From positions 9,998,401-10,062,400 of the forward strand of contig OY755175.1 of the NCBI GenBank assembly GCA_963576735.1: DNA of 64,000 bases, in the 5' to 3' direction. Positions 44,037 to 58,036 of this stretch are shown piece by piece. A program made the translations under genes and the position numbers. Numbering within the stretch: position 1 is the first letter of the stretch; each line of letters starts with the position of its first letter. Below the pieces are notes generated by a model. The model ran no database searches, was not told the DNA's origin, and saw only the letters and a list, made by a program, of their open reading frames with translations. The DNA is from Bedellia somnulentella (lineage: Eukaryota; Arthropoda; Insecta; Lepidoptera; Bedelliidae).

Positions 44037-46129
44037 GTTTGACTGCTAATATAGACTCATAATATCAGTATGCTATAATTTCAGTATGTATAACAAATCT
44101 TTTTGAGCAGGTACATACATATATTTTTAACATGAATAACAATTTTTTGTGCAAATAGAAGTAAGTAAATAATTCAGAAATTTTATTGGTAATATGTTTC
44201 CCGACAAAGAAGTGTATGACATTATTGGAGGGTAATTTTTGCGCACCCTGCTGTGATAAGTGAAGACGATGAGCACACAGGAAAAGGCTCATCCGGCGCC
44301 ATGTGACGCTTCCGCTATCTACATCCGTTTCCGCTAGATCATCTTGTATAGCTGAGCAGTCATTTCGATACAATATTGCTATTTCTATTATTCGAATAGG
44401 CACTGCCATATTTTGTGCCAATGTACTGTTATTAATGGTAATACGGGCTAAAATCCAACCGACCAGTATGGGTGATTGAATCTTAAATGTGGATTAGCAA
44501 TTTATTCAGTTGTCAAATACAGGAAAAGGTCACGTGATCTGTCGTGCTTAATTGTGAAGAAAGCGAGATAAATCAAAAATCGAACTAATAGACATATGAA
44601 AATACTATTTTTCAATTCAATCTTCATTTGACAGATGGGTGACGACTTAGGGTTTTAGAGCTTTTGGTTTGATTTTGGGTGATGCCCACCTGGCGACCCA
44701 TTACTATCTTTATTTTTCTAAAAGTGGAAGTTAGTACTAGTTCTAGAGCTCTGGCTTTTTTCATAATACGAATGTATTTATTTGACACATCGAAGATTTT
44801 GTTTTGCGTTTCTGAGAACTCCGCTCATCATCTAGTAGTTCTCCTACATATAATTCAATGTAATTTTTTAAATGAAGTGGGACTACCAATCAGACAGTGG
44901 CTGACCAATCAATATCTGAAGAAAACATTCAGCAACAAACTAGCAAGCAACATAATAACGTGATGTATGAGATCTCGAGTATAATGGACAGCCGTGAAAG
45001 TATTTGATGAGTGGTGGATAAGTGATGATGCGCCGTATCGGGCCAAGGGATCGGCAGCATCACAGCCGAGTCGAACATGTGGACAATCTTCCGCGCTCGT
45101 GTGTGCACCCTTTTGTTGGTCGAGGGGATGCACGGACATTTGGTATGGATATGACTAAAAAAAATGGTTTGGAAATCCTTAATAGCTAATAATAATAATA
45201 ATTATTAAACTTAAAAGCGCCATTTTGGTGCAATGCCATAACAAACAAATTTATACATTGTGGAGAAAAATCGACTGCCGTTGAATTCCTTAATAGATGT
45301 TCAAAATCCACATTCCTTTCGCTAGCTACAGTATGTTTTATTATTTATTCAAAAAGGTAACCAGCTCGTGTAACTGAAAATTTTACTTATATAAATTTTT
45401 AATAGAAATTGTCTCATAAACAACAGAGCACAATCCTTTATATTTTTACAAATGTGCAGAAGTAAGAGAAGAGAAAAGTTATATAATAAACGTTACAAAT
45501 ACTTACCTTTTCCGTCTTTTACACTAGCACTAGCCCTTATCAAGAAATAATATTTCTGTATTGTCCAACACAGAGTATATACTATTATTATTTTAATCAA
45601 TCAATATTTATAATATCCACGTTATACTGTCTGCCACTGATTAGAGTCCGGCGGACGGGAAGCGCGGGGCGGGCGGGCTGGGGATCGAACCGTGAAATTG
45701 TCTGCTCACTTCTGTAAATATAATTTAGCCGACAAAAGGACTATAAATGATATGCTCCGGGGTCGTGGGTGCAAGTGTGACATACTTTATTAATGTACAT
45801 ATTGGAATAAAACAATCAACATCTGTATCTGTCAATTGGAAGTTACTAATATTGTACTTTGATTTGGTATTTCAAACCCCAAAGTACGTAATGTTGATTG
45901 TAACAAATAAAGTAATTCATAAGTACGGCTACATAGTATAGGTACGCTGCCATTTGTCATTCTGTAATGTAACAGATGAGTGAGAAAAACAATGTATATT
46001 TGCTGTCTCCTTTAAAAAAACAGCATTTGGTCTTACTTGTAATTGAAACACCTCGGCAACCTTCGATAAAATAATTGTTTTGCACATTAAAACATATTTG
46101 GTAATTACTAAGGATATTTTACGTCAACA
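44037..46129. other. Intergenic stretch with a degraded family A copy
   Basis: 44640-44770 keeps scattered family A blocks on the plus strand (GGGTGACGACTTAGGG, GGCGACCCATTAC, AGAGCTCTGGCT). A GC-rich patch lies at about 45640-45700. The minus-strand open frame ending at 44065 can be extended upstream to about 44494 without a stop (roughly 140 codons), but it shows no domain I recognise. Confidence 0.4.
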
Positions 46130-46345
46130 AGTCAAGCTGTGTAATGTCGAGTCACTCACCCGTTTCTACCAGCAGGTGCCGTAAGAAGCGCCTTGAGATT
46201 TGGGGCTTCAGTGATAGTTGGATGATGTGACTGGAGGAAATACTTATTTTTTTATTTTTTGTTTAATTGGAACCCAGAAATGGTTATGGAATTAGAAGTT
46301 CTCTAAAGCTCTAGCTTAATTATTGGGATTTACAGCCGTAAAGTA
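46130..46345 (+). repeat. Family A element, degraded
   Basis: AGCTGTGTAATGTCGAGTC, CCGTAAGAAGCG, GGATGATGTGACTGGAG and TTGGGATTTACAGCCGTAA follow the family order with many changes. Confidence 0.65.
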
Positions 46346-47451
46346 AGTTAAAGTTATTTGCTAAATAGAAGCATTTACTAAAATGACAATATTATCGATT
46401 AGTGACATCTTTCATATTTAAGTTATTGTAATATAGTTGGCCACTGACAAACATTGCGCAAGTTCATTTATGCGCCAATTTTCCTATTAGTTTGGCAACA
46501 ATTTTTGTCAACAAGTTTTTTGACATTTCTCAGTATAAATTTTCTTCATGAACGTGTTGAAAATAGTCGTATATCACTCGTGAGTAATTCGTCATTATAC
46601 TCGTTAGTTCCTTTAGAGTCTACGAGTAACACGATTCAAATAATTATCTTGGGTTATTTTGTATCATAATGGCATAAGATAATTACATTTGGCCAAACTT
46701 TCAACATATTCTAACTCTACAAATATTTAAACGACCGACGCTATTTTATAATCACCAAGGGAACCCACAACTATATTATTATAATTTACAGTTTATTGTT
46801 ACGCAGTTGTTTATATCTATATGAGGTATATCGCCGTCTTAGCGCGCCGTAGTTTAGGTATACTCAGCGCCGCGCCGTCTCAGAATTCCATTTGGCACTT
46901 CTAAATATATTAAACCTAGAATAAATGATTTAAACATTGTGCCATGTAGAACTTTCAATAAATATTTTAGGGCTCCAATAGACTGACATGAAAATTTTTG
47001 AAGTGTGATTATTCCCTTGTGGTACCTAACTCCGATCTGAAATTTGTTGTTTCGAAACATCTTCATCATTGTGCGAAAAACAAATAATGTTGGATGAATA
47101 AATGAATTAAAAGAATAAATCCCATACATTTCAATGCACAAAATTGTAATTTTTCTGTGATAAAACTATTTTTTTATTTGTAGAGCCAAAATAATAGCGT
47201 TAATTCAAGTTTCCTTCTAATTAATGAATCATACAAAAATGTTAGTGTTTTCATATTCGACAAGCAACGTGGTATGCGAAGTACGAATCTTAAAGTTTCA
47301 AAGGGCCGCCTTCTGTATTCCTACGATTTGACTTTGAAAACAAAGTATATTAAATAAGTTCCAGTACATAAAATTAGTCATACAACAGTTTAAGTAGAAG
47401 TTTAAATGGCTCGATTCCACATTAATGCACTTATCTTAAAAAACACATACA
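46346..47451. other. Unassigned intergenic stretch
   Basis: No gene or repeat recognised. Confidence 0.4.
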
Positions 47452-47540
47452 TACACATACTCACGGCCATAAATCCCAAAAAAGGGTAGCCAGAGCTAAA
47501 GCTCTGGAAGATCCTTAGTCACACTTGGAAGCTGTAATCA
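47452..47540 (-). repeat. Family A element, 3' part
   Basis: CATACACATACTCACGGCCA followed by TAAATCCC and GGGTAGCCAGAGCT is the inverse 3' third of the element. Confidence 0.75.
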
Positions 47541-47548
47541 TAATCATT

Positions 47549-48563
47549 TATTTATCTATACTAATATTATAAAGCTGAAGAGTTTGTTTGTTTGAACGCT
47601 AGGATCTCAGGAACTACCCAATCAAATTGAAAAATTATTTTTGTGTTGGATAGTCCATTTATTGAGGAAGGAACAGGAGCAAACTATCAGCGAATAATGT
47701 TGCAAAAACGGGGATAATTATTCATACTAAGGCTTCCGTTGTGTGCGCTGCGTAAACGGTTTAAGTTACCCAAAAAAAATGTATTAAAGAATTATTTCTC
47801 TTTAAATGATCTAAAAATATGCCCGCGACAGTATATGTCTAACTTTTAAGTTTCATTTACTATAACCATTTTTATGGTAAATAAATTTGGTCGAATTTAA
47901 TGCATAATTGCCATAATGTTTTATCAACATAATATTAATCTTTATCCAAATAAATATGTTGTTGATTGAGAGTATTTAATTGAGAACAAAATTGTCCTTG
48001 ACATCACTTAATTTAAATAAACATCTTAGAAGATAATACAATTTTAAAATTACTCCGTAACAAAATTTACACGCGTGCATGAAACGCAACGCAAGACAAG
48101 ACGCTGCGCTGGCCGGTGAGCGAGGTCACCTGCGGCTGCGCAAGAAGCTTATGTTTAAGTCTTATTCTATTAATATTATAAATGTGAAAGTTTAGATGTT
48201 TGTGTGTTTGTAGCTAAATGCACACGAATTCACAGAACGCATTTAAAATAAACAAATTTACAGGCCAGATAATGATCTAATTAACACAATAGGACACTTT
48301 TTATCCCAGAAAAATTAAGAGATCAATAAATTTTCTTAAAAAATGGTTAAATACACTAACTGACTAAGAATCAATGTTCAGCCGAAACTTACAATCTTAT
48401 AAACTTAAAACTTATGAAGTGAAAAAATTGTGAGGACGCTATGAAAAACACCTTTTTTCTCATCGCATGACAGAGACCCTCAACAGGTCAGTTAAATATT
48501 TCAGTTTGACGACGTGAAAGTCTACACTTTTGACAGTACGAAGTCTGTGGGGTCAGCTAGTTG
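47549..48563. repeat. Interspersed repeat with ACTAATATTATAAA end
   Basis: The left end ATCTATACTAATATTATAAA and right end TGTGGGGTCAGCTAGTTG resemble the two termini of a repeat I recall as very common in Lepidoptera (the right end is the inverse of the AACTAGCTG-type end seen at 37596 and 53671). A second ATTAATATTATAAATGTGAA start at about 48168 suggests nesting. A GC-rich patch is at 48065-48145. The class is uncertain. Confidence 0.5.
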
Positions 48564-48730
48564 AATCATAAAAAAAGCATTACATTAGTTAAAAATTAAG
48601 AAGTTACACAATAATAATAAGACGTATGGCAAACTTTATTCCCTTTAATAGGTTAAACCTGTAAGAAAGGGTCATTGGGAAGTACAACGGTTGCTTGTTC
48701 AACTTCGTAATACTTTGTTAAAAAATAAAA

Positions 48731-49087
48731 CATAAACGTTCACGCCGTTTATCCCCGAAGGGGTTGGCAGAGGTACCAATACTCCTGAACTCACATGGCA
48801 AGCGCCATCTAGTTTCCAGAGAAGGTACCCACGTTTTGCTTAGACAGTGTACTCACGTGATAGGGGGCAGGCCTATCGCCGTTTTGTACGAATACACTGT
48901 CACATGACTAAGTACAACTCAGCCATGTGGGTTTCCTCACGATGTTTTCCCTCACCGTTAGCAACCATGATAAATTAACCACACATATGACTTTAGAAAA
49001 GACAAATTGGTGTAGGCCCGTCCCAGGATTGGAACTCACGCCCTTCTGTTTTTCGGGCGGGTGTTCTACCCACTGGACTATCATGTC
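48731..49087 (-). repeat. Family D SINE, full length, subfamily D1
   Basis: Inverse copy of the element at 7958-8326. By eye I found a single difference in the tRNA-like head (GTGGGTAGA versus GTGGATAGA) and none elsewhere except the tail. TTGTTAAA at 48715-48722 and 49092-49099 is a candidate TSD. A 60-codon minus-strand ORF here is element sequence, not a gene. Confidence 0.9.
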
Positions 49088-49129
49088 CATGTTGTTAAAC
49101 TAGGAATATAAAAAAACATCATAACAATA

Positions 49130-49293
49130 ATAGTTGATAGGGGACAAGATGGTGGAAATAAAGTATCGTTGATGATGGGTCTCCAACCTCATCGCCCAAA
49201 AACCACTTTAAATAGCCCTATATCCTTAGTTGCCTCTTATGACACCCGTGAGAAGAAAGGGGTAGGTGTTTTCTAAGTCGGCACTACATGGCA
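49130..49293 (-). repeat. Family A element, 3'-truncated
   Basis: From GGGGACAAGATGGTGGAAAT to TTCTAAGTCGGCACTACATG on the minus strand. The shared 3' tail is absent, so the copy was truncated after insertion or rearranged. Confidence 0.75.
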
Positions 49294-52200
49294 TAAAACA
49301 AATTACACCTTAACAACATATAAATTGACAGAATCGAAGTTAACATGGATGTAGCCAAAGTGACGGAATTACGGCTTCAAAAATAAAAAATACGAAGAGC
49401 ACCCAAAAAAATATAGAAGTAAAATAGGGAAAATACTGTTACTACAATTAAGGTCTGAATTGATAATTATGTTTGTTCAACATAAGTAAGAAGCAGAAAC
49501 TTACTATCACCCTAATCAACCGACTATGTAAGATTTTAATATGAACAGTCTGTGGAATTGTACTTATTAAATCAATGCATTAGTGTGTGACTAATGGAAT
49601 CACAGAACAAATAAAATTAAAATGTAAATAGTGGAACGACGAAATGCTAATAATAAATTTCTCCATTTTAATAACTGTAACTGTGTCCCGCCTGGGGGAG
49701 CTCCTGGCCTGTTAAGTCAATATAACACTTCCATTACTCCAAATTAAATTCCTCGGGGAGCGAAATGAAGTTTTTATTCAGCAGACAAAGGCACGGACGG
49801 AAACGTACACTCTAATACCAGACACATTTTAACATATTCTTTTGCGCATTATATTTTTATACTTACATATTTTTTTGCACTTTATTGTTCGTGCTCTGCG
49901 GAAACCGTCATCTGTATCTGTGTCGTCCAACAAAGGACTTATCTCATTTACTGATAAATATACTAGTTTTCTGGAATTGGGGCTGAAGAGTATGATTCGA
50001 TGATTTTAAATTGCGAAACGTGTGTATATGTTTGAGAACAATAAGTTCATCAAACTATTATGATAAATCGATATTGCTCATTAAACTTCGTTATAAAAGT
50101 ATAATTTATATTTCCATGAGTATAACCAGTTACCCCGATAGTATATTAAGCTCACATGACATTATTAGCAACAGTACCACGTGCATTTCAAACAAGTCAC
50201 GATGACAAAAGACAAATCAATTCAGCGAATCAAAATAAAAAGCGCACTTGCAGTGTTAAATTGCGAGTTAGAAAGTAAGCGTGTCCGGGTGTGATGGGTA
50301 TTAATATTTTACAGAATTAATCATTATAATCCGTCTAGCAAACAAGTCGCCCTCGAGACTGCGAACAATATAATGAAGTTGTCATTTTTTAGGCCGTACA
50401 GGGCGCGGGGGAGGCTGGAGGAAATCCAAATTGAATCATGCGGCGAGGGAATTGTGCTATTATGTTATTAAACAGAGAAGAGCGCGCCCTGTGCGACTTA
50501 TTTTTTAACACGAGGGCGCTGAGGAGACAGTTAACAGTTTTCACAATAGAATTATGATATAATTTGAGCTAACAAAGCTGCCCAAGTCGGGGTGCCTGCA
50601 GCAGCGGAATCTCATTTATCAGCCACCTGCTACCGACACTTAACATCTTGTTTTGGTCATTCTGTATCCTCATACCAATTACATAAAAAGTCATATACAA
50701 TACACAACACAGAACTCATTACTTAACATTGAAGTAAATGTTTTAAGAAGGTATTAAATTGAAACACCGTTTATATTAACTTTTACTAAACAGTGTATTT
50801 TACGAAAACATAACATGATTCTCATAAATATTTCGATGACTTGCTGCAGAACGCATCAACATTACAATATATTTTTTTGTTTTCCTTTAGTTAATAAAAT
50901 GCTAAATACATCCTCGGATACTTACTTAAAAAGGTCGGAGTGAAATGAAAGCCATTACCCATATGTTAGAGAGAGTACTTACAGCGGCTTATTGTCACCC
51001 TCGCTGGAGAATTTGATAAAGCGTGTGCGAATATTAACAAAAGGAATATCTTGTTGAATTGATACACCTACCACTCAAATCATGCAATTTTAGCTACCAT
51101 TTCTAAGAAAATATATGATAGGTCGAGTTAGTAAAGTTCAAAATTGTTTGAATACTGCCGTGGACTTACGTCATTATTGTGAAATGGGCGTGAAATTGTC
51201 TCCGTAGGAAAATGTGTATTTCAAAGGGGAAGATTAAAATATTATCCATGTTAAGTAAATATTCAAATGAATATTTGCTGTGTTAGACAACAATAGACTC
51301 TACGGAGGGGAAGGTGACGTAATTTGATAGATACCTATCTACAAAACGGTCGCTTCGTTAAGAGGTCTCCCTGTTATTATAAATTATAAGCGCGATTTGG
51401 GAATTCTCAGAAATAAACGGTTTCTGGAGAAATGGTCCTTGATAATTACTATTCGGAGAGATTTTAATAAAGGAGATAAAGGCGTTTTAAATTACATTTT
51501 GTGAAAAATATATATTTTAGGTATAATTTTAGAGTTACTTTCTAAGATAAAATTAACTTAATCTAGTTTATTTTATCTTGGTTTAGTATCAAAACTGAAA
51601 TAACTTAACAAAGGTACTAAGAATGGTGTATTTTTAAATAAAAGTACAAGAATGACTTTACTAATCATATGTATAGAGTAAGACAATAAATCCCGCCGAT
51701 AGAGGGTGTTATAATTTTTGTAAAATGAGTTAGCTAAGTCAAATACATTTGACATGTAGTGCAATAGTGAGTGGATGTACAGTCGAGGCGACAATGTGTC
51801 ATGCGAATTATACACTTGCATCCCGGGGGCGAGCGGTGACCTCCCGGGGGACGAAACACTATTGTTATAATAAAATGCTTTCTCTTTACAATTGCACTGG
51901 TACATTCGCGTCCAAAGTGCTTTATAACTGATAAAGTTGGAAATGGTGTGAAATGTGTATTGAAAAAGCGGTCACCGGTGTTGAGGAGTCCTTACCTTTG
52001 TCATTTTAGCAACTCATAACATTTTTTTGTTTGGTAAATCTTCCTGTATTTTGTTTTGTAAAATTATAATTCCTTTTTCATCAGATTAAAAAGGTTAAAA
52101 AAAATAATTTTGTGAGTTATTAATATATTAAATGCGAATGTGAGTTTTGTTACTTTTGCTTTCCAAAGTCATAGTTTAAGTTAAAAGTCACAATTTAAAT

Positions 52201-53209
52201 TTCAAAAATAATAATCACAAAATCGCATAGCATATTAAATTCAACATAAACAAATAACCAAAATTGTCACATGATGTGTCGTTTTAGCGAATGTACAGGG
52301 AGAGGGTGTAACATGTTTATATGTTTATTTTAATACGCGTGTCGGGCGTATAATACGGAATTTATTACGGCCCAGCTCCGACCCAGGCGGATTAATGCGA
52401 TACGGAAGATTTGAATTCGGAGCATTAACTTGGATTGGTACATTCTGCTGCGAGAATAGGGGACTTGTGTATGAATATGGATGGGACAACATTCTTTGCC
52501 ACTCTATTTCAATTAATATTCGGATGGAAAAATAAATATGAGTGCTTTGGATCAAGTGATTTGAGTGTTTTACGACTAAGCTTCTGAATTTGTACGAGAA
52601 GGTAGATTAAATTGGTGACTGTTATGGATGGATATATAAAGTTTACGACATAACACATAGCATTTACATTGAGCTGTGAATAAGTTGTTTTTTATTTTAT
52701 GAAAGTTTTTAAATTCTACAAAAATATACTGTTTTTAAGATAAATATTCTGATATGCATGAATAAAAATACGTTAATATCAACTGTGCCAAACTACGTCT
52801 GGCGTAATGAACCACTAAAAGTAAAACGTAAAACGCATGTCAGAATCGACTTATTCTTTCAACAATAAGCTGAGTCCTATTTTCAGTACATTCTTGTTAC
52901 AGACAGACAGATGCACAATTGATTTACAGCTACTAATAACGAGAAAAACTGGCTATAATCTATTTTAATTTGTATACAAATCGGTTGAACAGAAAACCAT
53001 AAAACACCACACAAAGAATCTTTATCTAAACAAGAGAAACATAAATAATGTAATTGTGTGGTTTTCGCTTTTTATATTTTTCATTGGGATTATTGACTTT
53101 AAATGATGGATACACTGCCTCATACAGCCGCATCCGTTGATTACAGGCTCACAAAGTGCTGCGATTCAAATCTTGGGAGCGGCATGATTTTCACAAAATC
53201 ATTTGCCGT
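49294..53209. other. Large intergenic stretch with GC-rich islets
   Basis: GC-rich patches lie at about 50370-50660 and 51760-51860. A degraded tRNA-like stretch (GATTACAGGCTCACAAAGTG, GATTCAAATC) at about 53137-53175 may be a SINE relic. No supported gene. Confidence 0.4.
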
Positions 53210-53452
53210 TTAGTTCCGACTTAGAATGTCACTACTCCTTTCTACCCACGGGTGTCTTAAGAGGCGACTAAGAGTATGGGGCTTTTTTAAGTGATTTATG
53301 GGCGATGCGGTTGGAGACCCATCACCAACGATACTTTATCTCTGCAATCTTGTCCTCTATCAACTTCCAAATGCGGTTGAAGAGCTTCTAGCTCTGAAGC
53401 TCTGGCTACCCTTTTTTGAGGTTTATGGCCGTGAGTATATGTGTGTATGTAA
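53210..53452 (+). repeat. Family A element
   Basis: GTTCCGACTTAGAATGTCAC, GGTGTCTTAAGAGGCGACTA, GGCGATGCGGTTGGAGACCC and GGCCGTGAGTATATGTGTG are in family order. Moderately diverged. Confidence 0.82.
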
Positions 53453-53670
53453 AAAAAAATTGTGATATTGTGTATTGGTTGGAGCAGTCCAGGGTGAATC
53501 ACCTGATTATTTTAATAGTTTCATGTTTCGTGCAACGGAGAATACGTTGTCAATTTGTAGTAGGCATTTATATCTGCAAACATTATAATATAAGGCTAGA
53601 TGTCGTGAACTAATTAACTTATAAATATGAGGCAGGTTCGAGCTCCTTATTAGAAGCATATATGATTAAC

Positions 53671-53712
53671 TAGCTTTTTGCCCGCGACTACGTCCGCGTG
53701 GACTACATTTTT
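53671..53712. repeat. Repeat end, AACTAGCT..GCCCGCGACTACGTCCGCG
   Basis: Matches the terminal sequence also seen at 37596. Only the end is recognisable before a degraded family A copy follows. Confidence 0.5.
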
Positions 53713-53779
53713 TGCATCCAGTTTACATCCAAAATACCAAAACACTATCTAACTACACTAACTTCTGTTTTTTTGTATT

Positions 53780-53940
53780 TATATTCCCGTGGGCGTTGTA
53801 ATAGATATAAAGAACATTGAGACTTTTTAAGTGATTATTGGGCGATGCAGTTGGACTTCCAAAAGTGGATAAAGAATTACTATCTCTGGAGCTGTGGCTA
53901 CCCTTTTATGGGATTTATAGCCGTTAGTATATTCTCATGA
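53780..53940 (+). repeat. Family A element, degraded and internally deleted
   Basis: CCCGTGGGCGTTGTAATAGA, TTGGGCGATGCAGTTGGA, CCAAAAGTGGATAAAGAATT and GATTTATAGCCGTTAGTAT follow the family order. Confidence 0.65.
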
Positions 53941-54565
53941 TTGATTGATGGATGAATTTCATACATTCCTTTTTGTAGTTGTTATATCAGTCAATCGCAT
54001 CAAGATACAAATTTCTAGATACATTGTATTTACAGATCAAAAATCTGTATAATATATTTCAATCTCTTAGGGGATGAGTTCCAAAAAACCTTTTTAATTG
54101 TTCATAAGAAACATGAAACAAACCATTTTGTAACCAAGTTTCTATGCTCAGAAATGAAAATATCTTGAGTTAGTATGGATAGCAGTTTGGCGACCCGGTG
54201 CTGCCCCCTACACTGACTGTTGGTGATGTGACTGATGTGTGAGAGATTGCAATTATCTGTCAACTGATGGCGTTACTGAATTAACATTGAGATATTTACT
54301 ATTATTTACAAACTATGCATTCTGAGGCTTAAACAGAATATTAATTTATGCGTAAGTAAAACATAATATATCTATGAGAATATTAGTTAAAAAAACAAAA
54401 GCTATAAACATATTCTCAAACCTACCAAATGAATACGCAAAATTCATACAATATGCTTTCAATTATCTTTATTCATACATATTCGCATTGTTGAATGTGA
54501 AAAAGAAGGATTAGTGCATCCTATTGTTCTAACCTAACACAAAAGCAAAAAAAAATACGCAAAAA

Positions 54566-54645
54566 GACTTTCACCACCCCAGATTCGAACCTGGGTCTTT
54601 CGTGCCCAGTATTCACCCAACGGTATACCGTTACGCCACGCAGAC
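54566..54645 (-). repeat. tRNA-like SINE head or tRNA pseudogene
   Basis: Minus strand GTCTGCGTGGCGTAACGGTA..ACCCAGGTTCGAATCTGGGG has an A-box-like start and a B box (GGTTCGAATC), then CTTTTTGCG, where the T-run could stop pol III. The T stem has a mismatch and the anticodon arm is irregular, so I read it as a SINE head, not a working tRNA. Confidence 0.55.
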
Positions 54646-54799
54646 ATATGTGTATGTCTCAAATTTGTGATATCCTATATATCTAGTAGTCATACTATTG
54701 ACAAACAATTAAATGGACAATTATTTTGATGAAAATGGATGAAACGCTTATTTTTTCCAAAAAGACTATTAATGAAGAGTCCGATAAAGTCGGTCGATG

Positions 54800-55155
54800 A
54801 AAAAATTAATCGTGTAAATATGGGGAACCACATAAAAATTATGTTTTTTTATGCTCCTGTGGGAACCCTTACGAAATCCGGGATAAATTATATCCTATAT
54901 GTTGGCCAGGTGTATAACCTACATTCATGCCAAATTTGATCATAATCGGTCCGGTAGAATTAACGTGATGAACGGACATACAGACAGACAGACAGACAGA
55001 CAGAAAGACAGACAGACAGACAGACAGACATTTTTTTCAAAAATAGCAAATTTGTCTTCAGTATCGAAAATAAAACATATTCCACCGGTTTTTATTTTTT
55101 TTTCTTCAATGTACAGTTTTGACCTCGTTACAGTCTTATTATAGTATAGATAGAA
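54800..55155 (+). repeat. 3' part of an interspersed repeat ending in (GACA)n
   Basis: CTTACGAAATCCGGGATAAA, ATTCATGCCAAATTTGATCA and ATCGGTCCGG precede a (GACA)n run at 54977-55031, and the block ends near TTATTATAGTATAGATAG. I recall this arrangement as the 3' side of the widespread lepidopteran repeat whose other end is seen at 37596 and 53671. Confidence 0.55.
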
Positions 55156-58036
55156 GATAGATAAACGATAGAACGTCCCATCTGTAACCAGCCAATTCAC
55201 GCACAACTATAATCACAAAACATACTTTTAAAATCGGTAGAGAAATTATTGTGATGTGAACTTGATGATGTGTTTTCAAATATATCGCTATACTTTACTC
55301 GTACTATACTTTTCATTATTTTTTTCAGCCTTTCATCTACTCAAGAAAATAAATAACAAAAAGGAATTATAGTCAGGATATAGGCTAATACAGAGAAATC
55401 CTCGAAAAAGAAAAATTAGCAACTTTTGGGAGTTACGTGAGGAAATGATAGTAAAGACAACCACTTCAAAAACCCCCCTTCTGTTAGTCGCCCAATACAC
55501 CACCCGCGGGATGAAATTGGTTATTTCTTTTCTAAGCTGGCATTACACAGCTACATTAATTCATTTATAAAAACAGTTGTGTCCGATATAAAGGATACAA
55601 TCTTGTACAACGATAAATTAATCTACTACAAGATTAGAACCGTATATAAAAAGTTAGCAATTAAAACACAGGCAGGGATTTAATTTCGGCCAAACAAATT
55701 TAATTACTGGTAGCTTATTTTCCGCTTGATCCGAGGGAGACAAATAGGCTAAGTAAAATTTATGTATCGGAATCAAATTCAATTTCGTCTTTGAATTTTT
55801 TTACACGATTTTTGTTGAATCTTTCTTTCAGCGGAAAATTTAGTATGGATACGTCGTGAAAATATATAATACATCAGAGTACATTTTTCCAAAAAATAGT
55901 TAGAACTTGAGTATAATAGATAAATTGGAACTGGGCGGTAACAGAAACTCTTAGTGCGAGATAATTGCCGTAGTATAGAATTTACAATCATAAATGCTAC
56001 TTTTTTGATAAACAAATTTAAATTATACTTTGTTTGATATACTTATATAGTTAGTGTTATATTTTAATCGAACAAAATACAAAGAGATCCATGGCTCCAA
56101 TCATGTTTTTTTTATTTTAAGCGAACACTAAAATGACATATTTAAAATCAAACCCTTTATAACATACCCCGGCATATGTATTGAAAACTAAAAGGCATCA
56201 TAATAATTTCCAATACAAACACAAAATGAAATCGTGATATTCTCAATGCTCCATTTATTTTGTTATAAAGAGCGATGTAAAATAATTATTCTCGAGTCAT
56301 CGCACCTCCTACCGATCTTCGGAAATTTGTTTTCCTATCGGATTTTCTAAACTTCCTTAGCATCGTTTATATTGATTATAGCGGGGCTCTTTGCCTAATT
56401 TATATTCAGCTAGAGTTTTTTCATCACACCCTGTGTTCAATATTGCAATTTGTATTGCCGTTTGAGTAAGCCGGGGCAAAGTGTGAGCGAGGAGAGGTGG
56501 CTTCGCTTCAACAGACAATACGAGTACCAACAATCCTTAGGTGGAACAACATTATTGTAAACGTTCTTCAAAATTCGACACCTGCAAACATTTCTTTTAA
56601 TTTCAATTTTTTAGACGAGTTGTAAAATAAAATATGTTGCAATTTAAATTTAAATTATCAACAGCCCCGGTGTTTAAGCTTTAGTTCTGTTAAGTTGCTA
56701 AGGAATACTATTGAAATTGAAGTTGTAACAGTCACTAATTTTGGATTGTACTATTAAGTTCAAAATATATAATTATTATAAGCATAGCTATAAGAAGAGT
56801 GTACCGTAAAGAAATCGTAGATAGAAATAACAAAGTATGCAACCGTACAAAACTGAAACAATAATGTAAAAAGATACCCAACAAATGGCAAAGATCTTAA
56901 CATAAAAAATCTCCTTGAAAATCCAAATACTTGGTATACTGACTGCACAGCTTTATTTAAATGTTAACCCTTTTACGGGCAAACGTCATAATGGTATATG
57001 AGAAATGTGATTCGATTGTTAGAGGCTAGTAAAAACCGTGGCGCCAGGGCCTGCTCGTAGCTGAACAAAGAAGGCAGATCGCAGGGAATGCGGCTATCCG
57101 CCAATTTCTTCTGGCACATCAATCAAAATCATACTAATAATGAAATCATCGTTTGGGTGGTCATAAAGATCTCTTCGCAGAAATGTCCCGTCGCTGCACC
57201 GCCGACAAACAATGTTCCCAAATTCTTGTTTTAGTGATTAGCCATTAAAACTGCATTAGAATAAAAACTGTGGCTGATATGGACGCAGTACAACATACCC
57301 GGACAGAGTTATTGTTAAAATATTCATTCTTTGTTTGTCGGTATTCTACCAATATCGATCTCCGCCGAAAGTTTTTGAAAAGATGGATCCATTTTTTATT
57401 TGTTTTTCAATTGATTGTGTGTCTAGTATAGGAACAAAATTAAGAACTTCGTAGCGTTATACAATATTTATGTAATAAAATATTTACAGTTGGCATTAAC
57501 ACGTTAAAGTGCTCTTTTATTGTAAGCGAATCCAATTCAAATTCGTTAAATAATATTTATGTAATAATGTCGTAGTAAAATTATGAACAAACATTCAACT
57601 TGAATGATCAATGCATTTTTAAGTACGCAATTTAGGTTAGAGTTAGTGATAACGCGTCTACATTTCAATTGTACAATTAAACAGATTTATCTCATACTTA
57701 ATTGAAAATAAATTATATAATTTTTGAAGTACTGAAACCAATTTAATACAGAATATAAATGTTTTTTAAAAGAATGTGTGTCATAAAATGAATATTAAAA
57801 TATCGTGAATTCAAAATGTTATTGTTGATGTCAACCATCTTCCACGCACCATCTTTACAAAGGTAATAACCATCGTCAACCATTTTATATGGAACATTTT
57901 ATTGTTTTGGAAATAATGCGTTTTCCACTTTATTGCCTTTTGAAACTAAAATTGATTTCTTTTAAAGTTACTCAGTTTTGCAACACGTCTTATTTATTAT
58001 TTTTTATATATGGACTAGCAAAAGGAAGTTTGGAAA
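55156..58036. other. Intergenic stretch upstream of the secreted-protein gene
   Basis: 55425-55552 is a degraded family A copy on the minus strand (ACTTTTGGGAGTTACG.., TTAGTCGCCCAATACACCAC, CTAAGCTGGCATTACACAGC). A TCAGTT motif at 57972-57977 could be an initiator for the gene, but no convincing TATA box is spaced correctly. The rest is unassigned. Confidence 0.4.

Noticed and set aside
44065..44494. Minus-strand open frame of about 140 codons
   Set aside because: It is open beyond its first ATG and the composition looks fairly protein-like, but no domain, promoter or splice sites were found. A homology search would be decisive.
48908..49090. 60-codon minus-strand ORF
   Set aside because: It is wholly inside the SINE family D tRNA-like head; other copies give the same frame by homology.
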